Positions 12,292-49,105 of a stretch of DNA of 64,000 nucleotides are shown here, piece by piece. Positions within the stretch are counted from its first letter, which is position 1, and each line of letters opens with the position of its first letter. Where the stretch lies: the NCBI RefSeq assembly GCF_037975245.1, contig NC_092579.1:3310001-3374000 (forward strand). Reading direction: 5' to 3'. The DNA comes from Apostichopus japonicus. Taxonomy: Eukaryota; Echinodermata; Holothuroidea; Aspidochirotida; Stichopodidae. The notes beneath the pieces are model-generated. The model was not told where the DNA came from. It made no database searches and worked only from the letters and a program-made list of their open reading frames with translations. The translations under genes were made by a program, and so were the position numbers.

Positions 12292-12543
12292 AATCACTGT
12301 GGGAGTAGCTTCCTTTCACTGACGAGTGTGGTCTTCTACCTTATTGCAAACATCTACGAGTTTTGGGTTACTGTGGCGGAAATGTGTGGTCATTCAGAGT
12401 ACAGCCTCAGATTAGTCAATACATTCTGGCTTTTGCTATGCTTAATCCCTACCCTGTTTTGGCTTCCTGCTGCGCAGTCGGAATCTTATTCTGTCGAGAC
12501 ATCCATTCTGAGTGGGCTACAGTTCTTAACATTAAGTACTTGA
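12292..12543 (+). other. Unidentified open stretch with hydrophobic segments
   Basis: An 84-codon frame without internal stops contains VVFYLIANIYEFW and FWLLLCLIPTLFWLPA, which could be membrane segments. A second overlapping frame is also open over much of the length. Base composition is richer in GC than the flanks. I find no clear splice sites or family resemblance, so this may be a decayed gene or repeat fragment. Confidence 0.2.
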
Positions 12544-12777
12544 TAAAGCGAATGCAATTTTTTGGATTTACCTAACAAAGGTATTCTTTGCTCATCATAA
12601 ACAATAAGAAGGTTTGTTCCGTCGCTAGACCCAAGAGGGGAATGGTGGTGCACACCCGACGATGATCACACAGTCACAGTCCCGATGCAAGGGGACTGGG
12701 TTGAGAGCGGATCAGTCGTTCGGTAGTTTGGTTTTCGAGCCCAGGTTCTTTTCTGGGCGACTTTTTCTTAAAAAGTA

Positions 12778-14722
12778 TCTACTTACGATGTGCTGTTTAA
12801 TATATGGCTGCCTTTGCCATTTGACTTAGAACACATATATATTCAGCCACATGATCCCTCATACTGCCATGACGTATAGATTCTCAGACGATCGAAAACA
12901 AATAATTGTCAAAACAGATTTTACCTTGTCTTTGCAATATTACTTTTCTCCTTCTTCTATAGGAAAAAGTAAATGAGCAATGTACACTGCGGCAACGGAT
13001 GTGAATACAGCTTAACAAAATTCAACAATAAACTCAGCAACGGACTTGTAAAGCTCGGGAATGTAGGATTGATGAAGTAGAAGGAAATAAAGCCTTCTCT
13101 GTTTACTAAAGAAAGCCCACTTAGTAATTTGGCACGGTTTATCAATTGTTTTAAAAGATCGCGGTAACATGTCTACCACACCAAGATACACACACCCACA
13201 GATACAAACACACCTTGAATTTGGACTTCATTACTACTGAAATTTATAAAGAATATAGGAAAACCGAAAACGAAATATTGAACGTTTTGGTTTTTTTTTT
13301 ATTTATGTGATAAATAATTATAAATATAAAGTGCATGTGCAGGGACAGAGCAATTATACGGTTAATTTGGTAAAAATTAGCATATTGTCATAATTTAATC
13401 TCTGTAGATTTGTTAACTTTATTGTGCATACTCTTAGAATTTATTTAAAATATGGATAAAATTGTTAATCGGTATGTATATGTGACTGTATAAGATATCA
13501 ATATATTTTCCCTCTTAAGTACCCCTCTTTAGTATCCTGTTTCTCCTGTTATCTTGCTTCAAACCACCCAGTCTAATGTGTAAAATATTACATAATCCGG
13601 ACCATTGTTTTTTTTTCTGCATGCATGGTCTAATACACAGAAGGTATGTAATGTGTCTCATCACACATTGAATTACCACTTCAAAACAAATTTATAATTG
13701 AAACTCATCAACAGGGATGAAAAACTTTGTATTTGCTATATGTTTCGAAAGCCTTTGTGAAGGGAAAAAACATATATTTAGAAAAAAAAAACAATTTCTT
13801 CTGTCTTGGCAAGAAAGAAAGAAGTGGTCTTGTTAGTGGCGTGGATGGAAGGAGGTTTTTTTTTGTCCCATGTCACCAGTTGTGAGGCCATAGACATGTA
13901 CACGCATGCACATACGCATACATACCAAGGACAATGTGAATCTTATGCTTATTCAGAACCGTCCCTTATACAATAGACTAAAAATGAAACCCCCAAGAAG
14001 TAGACCAATTATGCAAAGATAAAACTGTGATTCTTCAACCCACTTGAAAAATACTTAATTCCGATGACATAATAAAATTTTATTAGCCGATTTGCATATC
14101 AGCTTTACACCTGTAGAATGTCTTTTATCGAGTAATATATTTCGTTGAATGTAATAAAGAGATATAAGTCATGCATCTTCGCAACCAACGTCGTATTTAC
14201 TTATTAAAATAGTGCTCTCCATATAATTATTGATCTCAAATTTAACAACTTGCTAAATATTATCAATACTTCTCGATTGTTGTAACCCGCTTGTGGTATT
14301 CGCAAATGAAACTGCTGAATTGGAGAATATAGTTTCCCCACTGAGAAAGACAGATTTAAGATTGTCCGTATAAGATGTATTTTCAAATATACTACCTTTG
14401 ACTTTTATTTGAACCTTCGGCAACTTTTAAGGGCGTGAGGGCGAGGTTGGGGTTATGAAATGCTGATAACCTGTTACATTTTTGTCAAAGGTAGTTTAGT
14501 TTAGTAATTCTAAAGAGTTAGGAAGTCTAAATTAGGCTCATTTAAGCCCTATCCATGTGAAGATCGCGGATGGACACCGACTAACATGTACCAATCCTTC
14601 TTTGTTCGATGAATTCTGAAGTAAACCTGGCAGACGTGTAATTGTCTTACCCTTTTCCTGTTCCTCGGACCGCCATTGAACGTCCCCATGTTCAGACGAA
14701 AGAGAGTTTATATCATCATCTG
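12778..14722. repeat. 1.9-kb direct duplication, copy 1
   Basis: Aligns collinearly by eye with 15971-17893, from the GTGCTGT...TTTGCCATTTGACTTAGAA start to the CGCCATTGAACGTCCCCATG end. Differences are scattered substitutions and small indels, roughly one per ten bases in the part I compared closely (14200-14390 against 17370-17560). Neither copy has a recognisable ORF, TIR or LTR, so it is either a segmental duplication or two copies of an unknown repeat family. Confidence 0.85.
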
Positions 14723-14927
14723 CATTATTTCAGGGAGACTAATTGGTACTGTACATGTAGAATATTGGACAATCTTGGAGGTTACTGGATCAGGTTTCTA
14801 TTTGGAGACTTCACATAATGAATATTTCTCTTCGTGTTCGTTCTATCATTGCATGAATGAAAAATTCGAAGTGTAAATATTTCAGTTCTTTGTTTTTGCA
14901 ATGCGGCATAGTTTATCCCTATATTAT

Positions 14928-15166
14928 GTATGTATGTATTTTAGATCATCCTGCAAGCAGGAACTCGCGAAGAAGCCTCATTGGCTTATCAAAGCCGCAA
15001 GCTCACCGAATTCAGTCTCTTAGATTCATATTTAACGTCCATGATTATGAATTGCTAATTATCAACAACTCTGTAACTGGACGACATACATTAATCTTGG
15101 AGAGACTTGAACTCGGGACCTTATGATTGAAAGGCACCAGCGTTAACCACTGAGCTATAATACTCC
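14928..15166 (-). mobile_element. tRNA-derived SINE
   Basis: On the minus strand a tRNA-like head starts near 15166. It has an A box TAGCTCAGTGG (15157-15147) and a B box AGTTCAAGTCT (15113-15103) about 33 nt apart, with a plausible anticodon-stem region between. The roughly 170-bp body contains GGACGTTAAAT and ends in a tail of repeated ATAC units near 14940-14928. The acceptor end is not followed by CCA, and the body and tail show this is a SINE and not a tRNA gene. Its sequence differs from the SINE at 25406-25772. Target-site duplications could not be fixed because the flank is AT-rich. Confidence 0.7.
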
Positions 15167-15429
15167 ATGTATAGTATAGTAAGTACAACGACCTATTTGC
15201 GTAAAATAAGTTCGTGACAGTATAGATCCAATAACAACCCAAACCTATGGACTCATGCGATGACTCATCCCAATCATTTATCGCCACAGATTTAAAAAAA
15301 ATACTGAGCAAAGCAATTTATAATCTTATGGGATGGTGACTATTTCAGTAAACAAACGATATAGAACAGAAGTTGTCCGAGAAATTTTTCAGCAAGACAC
15401 TTTATTATTTCGTTTTAATTGTCATTCTT

Positions 15430-15431
15430 TA

Positions 15432-15515
<84 letters not shown>
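15430..15515. repeat. TA microsatellite
   Basis: An uninterrupted run of about 40 TA units. It lies between the two copies of the 1.9-kb duplication. Confidence 0.95.
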
Positions 15516-15970
15516 CCATTCGATCTAAATCAAATGGAGTTTTTTTTTCCATACATATATATGTTGCAGTTATAGGAAATATTGGTGGTATATATGTTAT
15601 ATAAACAAAAACAATTGCCTTAGTGGTGAGAATTAAGTATACACAATAGAAAAAACAGTTGGTAAGTATGTGCTAACTTTGCATGTTATTTGTGAGTACG
15701 TATGTGCTAATTTGCATAATTATAATCAGAATAATAATAATAATAACAATAATAAAATAATAGTAAAGTATATAGAAATATAATTCGAGAAAGATATGAT
15801 AAACAAACTTTTGAAGAATTTGGCCTTATCGATTCTTTACACACCGATACCCTTCAAAAGATACTTGAAAGAGGGCGTACTCTCTGTTTTGTGTAATTGT
15901 TCGAACAAAGAGATAGCATAATACAATACTCTCCTAGTTTACCGTGCACGATTTTGTTGAGCTGCACGGC
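15516..15970. other. No gene recognised
   Basis: AT-rich spacer with an AATAAT array near 15730-15760. No coding signal seen. Confidence 0.5.
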
Positions 15971-17893
15971 TTCTACGTACTATGTGCTGTATAATGTATG
16001 ACGGCGTTTGCCATTTGACTTAGAATACATATATATTCAGCCACATGATGCCTCATACTGCCATGACGTAAGATTCTCAGACGATCGAACACACATAATT
16101 GTCAAAACAGATTTTACCTTGTCTTTGCAATATTACGTTTTATCCTTCTTCTATAGGAAAGAAGAATATGAGCAATGCACAGCAACGAATGTAAATACAG
16201 CTAAAATAAATTACAACAATAAACTAAGCAACAGAATTGTAAAACTCGGAAATATAGGATTGATAAAGTAGAAGGAAATAAAGCCTTTTCTGTTTACTAA
16301 AGATAGCCTACTTAGCAAGTTGGCACGTTTTATAAATTGTTTTAAAAGATCGCGGTAACATGTCTACCGCAGCAAGACACACACACACAGACATGAACAC
16401 ACCTTGAATTTGGACTTCATTACTACTGAAATTTATAAAGAAAATAGGAAAACCGAAAACGAAAATTTGAACGTTTTGGATTTTTTTATGTGATTAATAA
16501 TAAAAAAATTAGAAAAATACTTGTGCAGAAAAACAGCAATTATACGGTTTATTTGGTGAAAATTAACATATTGTCATAATTTAATCTCTGTAGATTTGTT
16601 AACTTTATTGTGCATACTCTAAGAATTTATTTAAAATATGGATTAAATTGTTATACGGTATGTATACGTGACTGTATAAGGTATCAATATATTTTCCCTC
16701 CTAATTACCCCTCTTTAGTAACCTCTCTCTCCTCTTATCTTGGTTCAAACCACCCAGTCTTACGTATAAAATATCACATAATCCGTACCATTGTTTTTTG
16801 TTTTTTTTGCATGCATGGTCTAATATACAGGAGGTATATATGTCTCTCATCACACATTGAATTACCATTTCAAAACAAATTTATAATTCAAACTCATTAA
16901 CAGGGATGAAAAACTTTGTATTTGCTCTATGTTCCGTTAGCTTTTCGTCAAGGGACACAACCCTCTATTTAGAAGAAGACAATTTCTTCTGTCTTGGCTT
17001 GAAAGAAAGAAGGGGTCTTGTTAGTGGGGCGGATGGAGGGAGGTTTTTTTTTGTCCCAGGTCACCAGTTGTGAGGCCAATAGACATGTACACACATGCAC
17101 ACACCCAAACATACCAAGGACAATATGCATCTTATGCTTATCCAGAACCGTCTACTTACAATAGACTAAATTGTAGACCAATTAATGCAAAGATAAAACT
17201 GTGACTCTTCAACCCTTTTGAAAAATACTTAATTCCGATGACAAAATATAATTTCATTTACCGATTTGCATATCAGCTTTACACCTGCAGAATGTTTTTT
17301 TATCGAGTGATATATTTCGTTGAATGTAATAAAGAGAGAAGTCAAGCATCTTCGCATCCAACGTCGCATATACTTATTTAAATAGTGCTCTCCATATAAT
17401 TATTGACCTCAAATTTTTCAGCTTGCTAAATATTGTCAATACTTCCCGAGGGTTGTAACCCGCTAGTAGTATTCGCAAATAAAACTGCTGAATTGGAGAA
17501 TAAAGTTTCCCCAGAGAGAAAAACAGATTTAAGATTGTCCGTATAAGATGCATTTTCAAATTTACTACCTTTGACTTTTATTTGAACCTTCGGCAACTTT
17601 TAAGGGTTTGAGGCCGAGGTTGGGGTTAGGAAATGCTGATAACCTGTTACATTTTTGTCAAAGGTAGTTTAGTTTAGTAATTCTAAAGGGTTAGGAAGTC
17701 AAAAAGCTCATTTGAAACCCTATCCATGTGATGATCGTGGATTGACACCGACTTACATGTCCAATCCTTCTTTTTGCGATGAATTCAGAAGTAAACCTGG
17801 CAGACGTGTAATTGTCTTACCCTTTTGCTGTTCCTCGGACCGCCATTGAACGTCCCCATGATCAGACTGACGAGAATTTATATCATCATCTGA
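15971..17893. repeat. 1.9-kb direct duplication, copy 2
   Basis: Partner of 12778-14722, same orientation, offset about 3.19 kb. It ends at the shared TTTATATCATCATCTG, after which the two loci differ. Small indels such as GAAGAAGACAATTTC against a poly-A version show independent decay. Confidence 0.85.
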
Positions 17894-19316
17894 CCACAAT
17901 TCAATTCAATTCATCACTACAGCTATATAGTGAACGAAGTTGTTTCGGGAAACTATTGAAAGGACATGTGAACCAAACCCCAATTCGCGAACCAGAAATA
18001 ACAAATCCAGGGCAGTCTACGCCAGCAACACTGCAAAGCAGCCATTTTGAAAAGGTGCAGAGAGCATATCGTGCAGAAAAATATGAGGTTATCAACCATA
18101 ATACTTTGCTAACTTATGATCCTTTAATGATATTGTTATGACTAGAGACAACATTATATATTTACTACAAGTATTACAATAACACAGAAAAAAAAGAACC
18201 ATAATGGAGGCATGCATACACACCCAACATGCAGTTAAAGGCTCATGTTTCTTATGGTAAAATTAGCCTTTGTTATATAAGAAGGCACTTTTGAGATGCA
18301 AGGTTTAAAGTCAGATATATCTCTGTCTAACTTCAAATATCTTCCTATCTATATAAGGCAAGCAGTGCATCGTGGGACGGTGCGGATTATCACAAAGAAC
18401 GAAACAGCAATAGCTTAGTATTTATAAGCAAGTAATATTTACAATTTTGCTCTCTATATAATCACAGTCGTACATACCATCACGTTCAAATGACTATATG
18501 ATATATATATGCTGTCATATTTGGGAACAATAGAATAGAATAATAGAAGAATATAATAATAGAACAATAGATAATAATAGAACAATAGCCTATTATGTAG
18601 AAAATGGACTCTCTGTAGAATCCTTGGTACATGTATATTACACAGGTCTGTGTGCAGCAAAGTACAGTCTGTTCCGACTTCAGCCATTAAACCTGGTTTA
18701 AATGATATGTAACTAACGATTGATGATAAAGTTCAACGGATGTTTATGAACCTATTTTGTTATGGTGAATAGTGACACGAAGTTACTTGTTATGGCGCTG
18801 ACCAATTGTAGAGGGCAGAAACATACATATATAGGCAGTCATGGTTTGATAAAGTGTTTGGTCACCAGTGCAATGTTATGTCTACTTGCACATATAGTCA
18901 CTTTGTAACTACATATCTGTAATAGACCTCACTGCATACGGAATGTGTAATAAGAATGAGAAAACTACGATAAGATAACAAACAGAAGAAATAATGAAGT
19001 AGTGAGGAAAAAAACGAAGAACGGAAGCGCAGAAAATAAAGAGATATTGAGAGTGCAAGACAGATCATAGCTTGCCATTTATGTTGCCATGGTTCCTCTG
19101 TAGATGATTGCAGGTATACATTGCGCGTTGCTGTCTCTTCGACTGTGTTCATTGCTCATGTAAGTTGAATCTTTCTTTCCTGAATAGACAAGAAGTCTTG
19201 TCAGTGTCGTCTCACAGAAGACAGATTTTGCTAACGTTACTGTTATATACCTTGGCTACCGAGGCCCCATCAGTTCCATCATGTTGAATCGTTCAATATA
19301 AATATTTGCTATATCG
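17894..19316. other. No gene recognised; 3' flank of the CACNG-like gene
   Basis: A frame at about 17896-18141 (+) is open but matches nothing I know. An AATAG-rich stretch lies at 18528-18590. The 3' UTR of the minus-strand CACNG-like gene should lie in the upper part of this interval; I could not pick a convincing polyadenylation signal. Confidence 0.45.
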
Positions 19317-43782
<24,466 letters not shown>

Positions 43783-43786
43783 TATC

Positions 43787-43799
43787 CTAGAAGAAAATA
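43787..43799 (-). other. Likely 3' splice site of a 5' UTR intron
   Basis: ttttcttctag followed by GATAATG on the minus strand, immediately before the chosen start codon of the CACNG-like gene. Confidence 0.5.
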
Positions 43800-43974
43800 G
43801 TATAACTGTCTCTTGCAAAAAACAAATGTGTCCTATAGGTTTCTAAGAGCAATATTTTGCGCTAATATAAACACCTTTGTTTGCTTCTTAGTCTTGTATG
43901 ATCGCGCATTAGACCAATCAAATTTGGTTTTCGTACGATCAGTGAAGATTGATTGACATTAATCTATCGGTCGC

Positions 43975-44308
43975 TTATCTCGATGCCAAGACACCACATG
44001 TCGGCTGTTCACAATCTTTTCTGGTTATTCTGTTTGGTTTAAACACATAGGATTCTTCACGTTTACAGCGCAGCAGTCCCAGAAAAGGCTGCATAACTGG
44101 CGGTGGTTTCCCGGTTACGAATAAGAAGCGACACACAGATAAGTCCTTCCAAACGCCTCGAAGGCAGTCACGTTGTACAAGAAACTCAATGTAGATCCAT
44201 TTGATATCTTCTGAGAAGACGTCCGCAGAACACGGTCCAAAATAATTCTCTTTATGGAGACGGTATCTGCATGCTATCTTCATCAAACGCTTTCTATATA
44301 CCTTAGGG
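43975..44308 (-). CDS. Unidentified exon-like open frame
   Basis: About 110 codons without a stop, GC-richer than the surroundings. It starts right after a fitting acceptor (caatctttttcag) and ends at TAA 43975. It reads PKVYRKRLMKIACRYRLHKE near the start and contains seven Cys plus the segment CRFLFVTGKPPPVM. I do not recognise a family; a weak resemblance of the RDCLRGVW...FLFVTGK segment to beta-1,3-galactosyltransferases is not enough for a call. It lies about 200 bp upstream of the CACNG-like coding start on the same strand and could be a separate gene's last exon, an upstream exon, or a decayed copy. Confidence 0.3.
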
Positions 44309-46339
44309 CTGAAAAAGATTGCACAGAGGTCACGCGTATCCTGTATACTTGTGTAAATTACAATGACAGAAAGTTATTACTTTGTTCATCTTATGAAGAT
44401 GATTTAAACGAGGAAAAAACAACGAAAGCATCTGTAACAATGTTGCACTTTCCCAGATCAATGCATTGATCAATGTTGTATCCAACAAATCCTCATCCTC
44501 CGATGATGATGCTAAGCAAATGAGGCAATGTCACAAACCAACCTTTTGTTATTAATTGTCTTCCTTTTCGTCTTTTTCTCAGCAATTACTTAATATAGTT
44601 CTGTTCTTGCCTTCAGTATTTCACTACAAGAAAATATTGTTTGAACTATCTTTGAAATAATAAAGAGACATGTACTTAAACGTTCCAGATGCTCTACACT
44701 GATGGATATCCTTACAACGCGATCTAATATAACAATATATACCTAGCGAATATAATGCTGTAAGCCATAAAATTAAAATTTTACGCAATCACTGTGATCA
44801 ACCAGTAGACGGATGCAAGCTCTCCACACACAACAAGCATCAGGGTTGTCATTAGCTTGGAATATTCATCGTTCAATAAAAAAATTGACGGCAGTAGCCA
44901 AGAAGAAGGGAAAATTAGAACGATTTATCTGGTCTTAACTATATAGTTTGTCGCAACAAGGTTGTCGATCGTGTTCATTAACCGTAGCATGGTTGTGCGT
45001 ATAAACCATTCCGTGATAGTATAATACAAACAGACTTTTGCAGAAATCGATATGCTTCTTTTTGTTAATAGCTTCGTCAGTTGGTGACTGTCTGTGCAGG
45101 TAATAATTTTATCTATGGAACTAAGAGCTATGCGTGACATCAATTTTAATTTTGAACATCATCAATAACTAGGTACAAGGCCTTTACAAACTACAATATA
45201 CGATTTTTGTTTGGTTTGAAATTCAAAATTTAACCGTTGTCATGGAAAAGGCTTATCGTACGAAGGGAACATCAATATAAAACAAAGATACATTAGCAGA
45301 CCTACGAATGTTGTGTTAGTGCAATGTTTGCTTTCTGAAGAAAAGGCGGGAAATGAAGTCACCGTACAGTATATATGGCAGACATATCGTATGGTAACTA
45401 ACGAGAGTTTTGTAAAAGGTGTCAGGGAATATACGTGCGTAATTGTGTGAACACGTTTCCAATTAAATTGTAATGATCAGTTTATTTAGACAAGAGTAAA
45501 CAACTTTTACGTCGACTTTTCCAGTCCATTTCAGGAAGTCTTTACATTTTACTGGAAAGGTACTCTTGGGAAGAGAATATATATCAGAAACGTTGAAGAG
45601 GAATCAAATATAATATTTTTTCGGTATCGTCCAAATGATTAATCCCCCTCCTCTCCCTCTGTACCCTTAATATTACTACACACTTAAAACTATTTACATT
45701 TATTAAAATTTATTTAATAGATCGATAGATCGATAGACCAAATATATTAAAATGAAGAAAGACATAACCAAAACATTTTCTTTAAAATAGATATAACATG
45801 TTTCGAAAATAATCTTATATTATCTAATATTAGCATCTGACAATGAAAGACAGGAAAGTAACGTTATTCTGCAACCATGGGTGGATTTGTTTCATTATTG
45901 ACGTATACAGTTTAGATACTTTAAATTTGGTTTTATCATGGCATTCAGTTGACGATGGAATTTATCACAGCTTACTCATTATAATTATGAAGGTCACTCT
46001 TGTTAATTTATGAATAAAATATATAGGGAGACAGTCGTCCATTTTCATATAACTTAGAAGCAAATCGTATATAGTTAAGTCATTTAGTATTGACAATGTC
46101 AATTCGTTGTAGTGTATTAACGTTTACAAACTTAAAGAGGACACACACCCAACTACACCAACTCAGGTTTTATATAAAAGAATTATTTGTGAAGAACAAC
46201 TCACCCTCAAATACATCAGAAGAAAACGTTGTTCCGTTTGTGAGATGTATAGTTTCAAAGCCCTGTTTGGGAGCTTTCAGCTTTGTAAATCTGTGATAGT
46301 GTCAGCAGGACCTGAATCGGAAACCCATTTCCATTACAG
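44309..46339. other. Intergenic, nothing recognised
   Basis: AT-rich sequence upstream of the CACNG-like gene; its promoter and non-coding first exon may lie here, but no site is clear. Confidence 0.45.
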
Positions 46340-46450
46340 AAAATCAATATCGTAATAAATAATAATATTAATCATAATAATCATAAGTAAAATGAAGCAC
46401 GTGTGTTTCGACATATTTGGACTTGATCAAGTCTTCACCCTAGTGAATGA
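46340..46450 (-). mobile_element. Possible end of a Penelope-like or similar retroelement
   Basis: On the minus strand the segment runs TGAAGACTTGATCAAGTC (a self-complementary hairpin arm), CAAATATGTCGAAAC, ACACGTGC, then a tail of TTATTA/TGATTA units. An order of TGAAGA, hairpin and CGAAAC before a simple tail resembles the degenerate hammerhead-containing ends of Penelope-like elements. The core CTGATGA is not conserved and no polymerase sequence is adjacent, so this is tentative. Confidence 0.25.
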
Positions 46451-47612
46451 ACGCACATTAAATCAGTGATATCTCCCAAACTCAGAATACGATTTTTGTC
46501 TTTGCTGTTTTGGGAAAGTTGTTCATCCCACGGTTTTCTACAAAGACCCAGTAATGATGGTTGGGGTAGTGTCTTCTTTAATAGCCAGATATGAGTCTCG
46601 ATTCTTTGCGGTTAATTCCTATCAGTCCTAATTGAAAAGCATCTTATACGTACACTGAGTGACAATATTGTATCTGATTGTGCATACATCTGCTCTTCAC
46701 TATGACTATCTATGCAAAATTAACTCATGATTACAGGCAAAAACACCATCTTCATTTATGTCATAAGTAATTAATTTTCACTGACGTCATAGGCTCTATA
46801 ACAACAAAAATAGAATTTGCGGGACATAAAATTGGAAGCTTGGAGGAATCTTGCCTAGATGATTTTTAGTTTTTTTTTTAGATGCGTTGCTTCGCCAAGA
46901 TGGGAACATTTGACTTTCATTTTTATTTATTTAGCTCAATATTTTGAATTCTTGCTCTCAAAATTAAAACTTTTTGTCGGACTTTGTCGAACTTTCGTTA
47001 TTTTATCTCCAAATTTCGACGTAGTCCTCTTAAAAGCAATATACAGTCTGAAATTGGACGGATTCAGCGGTATATATACCTCATATATGACACTATGACG
47101 CTAAGTTAATCCTTTGATTGCCTGCGACATTCATTTGCTAATATATGAATCCAGCTGAAAGGATCCATCAATGCTGTGAATTGTGAATATCTAGTTACAA
47201 AAATGAGGGTGCAACACATACGCATGCCCCCTCCCCAACCTACTCCTATATTTCAATGTTATGGGGAAAACTGTGCCCCTTGGGTACTTTTGTTCCTACG
47301 CCTTTGATGTTGGCGTATCGCTCAGGGTTATACAAAGTGCCAATTATTTGAAATTTTACAACAATACTACTTGACGTCTTTATTGTATATGTTAACATAA
47401 AGTTTTTTTGGGGTTCATAGGGGTAGGAGTCACGATACAAAGGACATTTGCAACTGCAGCATTCGATATGATTATGAGGTCATTCAGGCTGTTAAGCCCG
47501 CCCTCCCCTCCTCATCCCCCCCCCCGTCTCTCTTACTCACTCATTCCATCCATCCCCATCCCATCCCTCACACATATCGATATCAGTGACCGTAGTATTG
47601 TAGCAAATGATA
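46451..47612. other. Intergenic, nothing recognised
   Basis: AT-rich sequence left of the elongase segmental duplication; a C-tract near 47517 lies at its right side. Confidence 0.45.
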
Positions 47613-49045
47613 AAACACTGAAACTTACATAAATGGACTCTAAATTCCCTCAGTTGTGTCGCTTGTTATATATCGCCACCAATCGATGAGACGCGTCACG
47701 ATGCGTGAATGTCTATATATATGCATATACACAATTAGTACAGTAACATACTGCTATGTGACCAGTTGGTAAAGTGTCATTGTGTCTTAGAGTACGCTCA
47801 AATGAGTTATACAGACATGACGCAACGTATTATTCTGTGTCCTGTAGGTTTACAAGGATTCTGTACATAGCTATCCTTCATTTGGTACACAGTATCTATT
47901 GTAGTGTAGCTACAGACAACTGCTAATTAATACATATTGATAAGAGAACCCAAGAAAGTCATTCGTGTCTTGTGTCAAATTGTCAATGTACATCTCGGCT
48001 TTAAATTTTTCAAACTATAAATCTTTCACGTATTTTGTTGCAATGAAATGAAATTCTTTAAAGGATAAACTTCGCCTCAGTTGAGATTAACTCATGTCAA
48101 GGCGCCCTCAATCGCTCCGCCAGCATTTTTTAATATATATATTTTTATTGTGTGTCCGTGGCAAAGGTCTTTGTGTTAATAACTGTGACATTTCAGTGAC
48201 GAGTAGTAGAAATACGAAAGAAGTTGATGTCAGCGGATTGAGGTTTACGCACGTACCGTTGTGGGCGTTGTATATTGTCTATGTTCTCATTGCGCTAGTT
48301 ATACATCTCCAGCATTTTCAGTCGGTTACGTTTACAAGACGAAACAAATATGAACTACTACATAACTTTGGTAGGCCTATATCAAAGCATGAAGTTGGGC
48401 CGCCACCCCTCCCCATCCCCTCCCACCCCTCAACAATTTTTTTTGTGTAATTGAACACTTGGAAATACTGGGTACTTTGGGTAAGGGATATTTTGTCAAT
48501 TTTTCTTACTTTGGAAGGCAGTTATGACTTGTTCAAAACCTCGAAAAGCAGTAACATCTAGATTAGATGAAGTTTTTTATGATGCGCAGGAGACTTAAAC
48601 AAGTCTATAGACCATTGACTGATCGATGACCCAAGATATAGCTAGATTAATATATTTATTGATACATATTGCGCAAGATTCCGATTACCAATTAAGACAG
48701 TTGCACTGGGTTTCTGTTTTTTTTTTGTACATTCATCAGCGTACTTATTTGTTTACATACGATAATTAATTTTGTTGACCAGTATTGTTTGACAAGTCTC
48801 ACACTCGCGATAACATGAGTGACGTCCAGATAAAATAAATAACCCATGTCTGCGAACGAATATAATTTACAGCAGTGGGAACAGAACTCCATCTTACAGT
48901 GAGAACACGATTCCAGTAAGAAAGACAACAGTGCGAAATACGTGAGTCTCCTTATTATATTCATGGTTTGCTCATATTCTTCGTTACAATTTCCCTGGCA
49001 ATTTTCAAAGTTGTATGTTAAGTCACGTAAGGGAAGAAAATGAGT
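47613..49045. repeat. Segmental duplication block A, copy 1
   Basis: Collinear with 60445-61770. It starts at the shared AACACTGAAACTTACATAAA and ends at CAATTTTCAAAGTT..GGGAAG. It includes conserved stretches such as TGAGACGCGTCACGATGCGT. It lies upstream of ELOVL copy 1. No gene is identified; two frames (48094-48450 + and 48692-49102 -) are discussed under findings. Confidence 0.9.
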
Positions 49046-49105
49046 GTGTGTGTATGCTCTTCTAGTTGCGAAAACAACAGAAACGCCTGTGGTAAATTGC
49101 ATAAT

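Noticed and set aside
15100-15166. Intact tRNA gene (minus strand)
   Set aside because: The anticodon loop has the wrong length, acceptor pairing is absent, and a SINE body and tail follow.
14204-17559. Paired minus-strand frame MKIHLIRTILNL / MKMHLIRTILNL in the 1.9-kb repeat
   Set aside because: About ten replacements in 60 codons with almost no silent changes; no family resemblance. Probably chance openness preserved by duplication.
17896-18141. Plus-strand frame as an exon
   Set aside because: No convincing splice sites and no family match; its left part belongs to the end of the 1.9-kb repeat.
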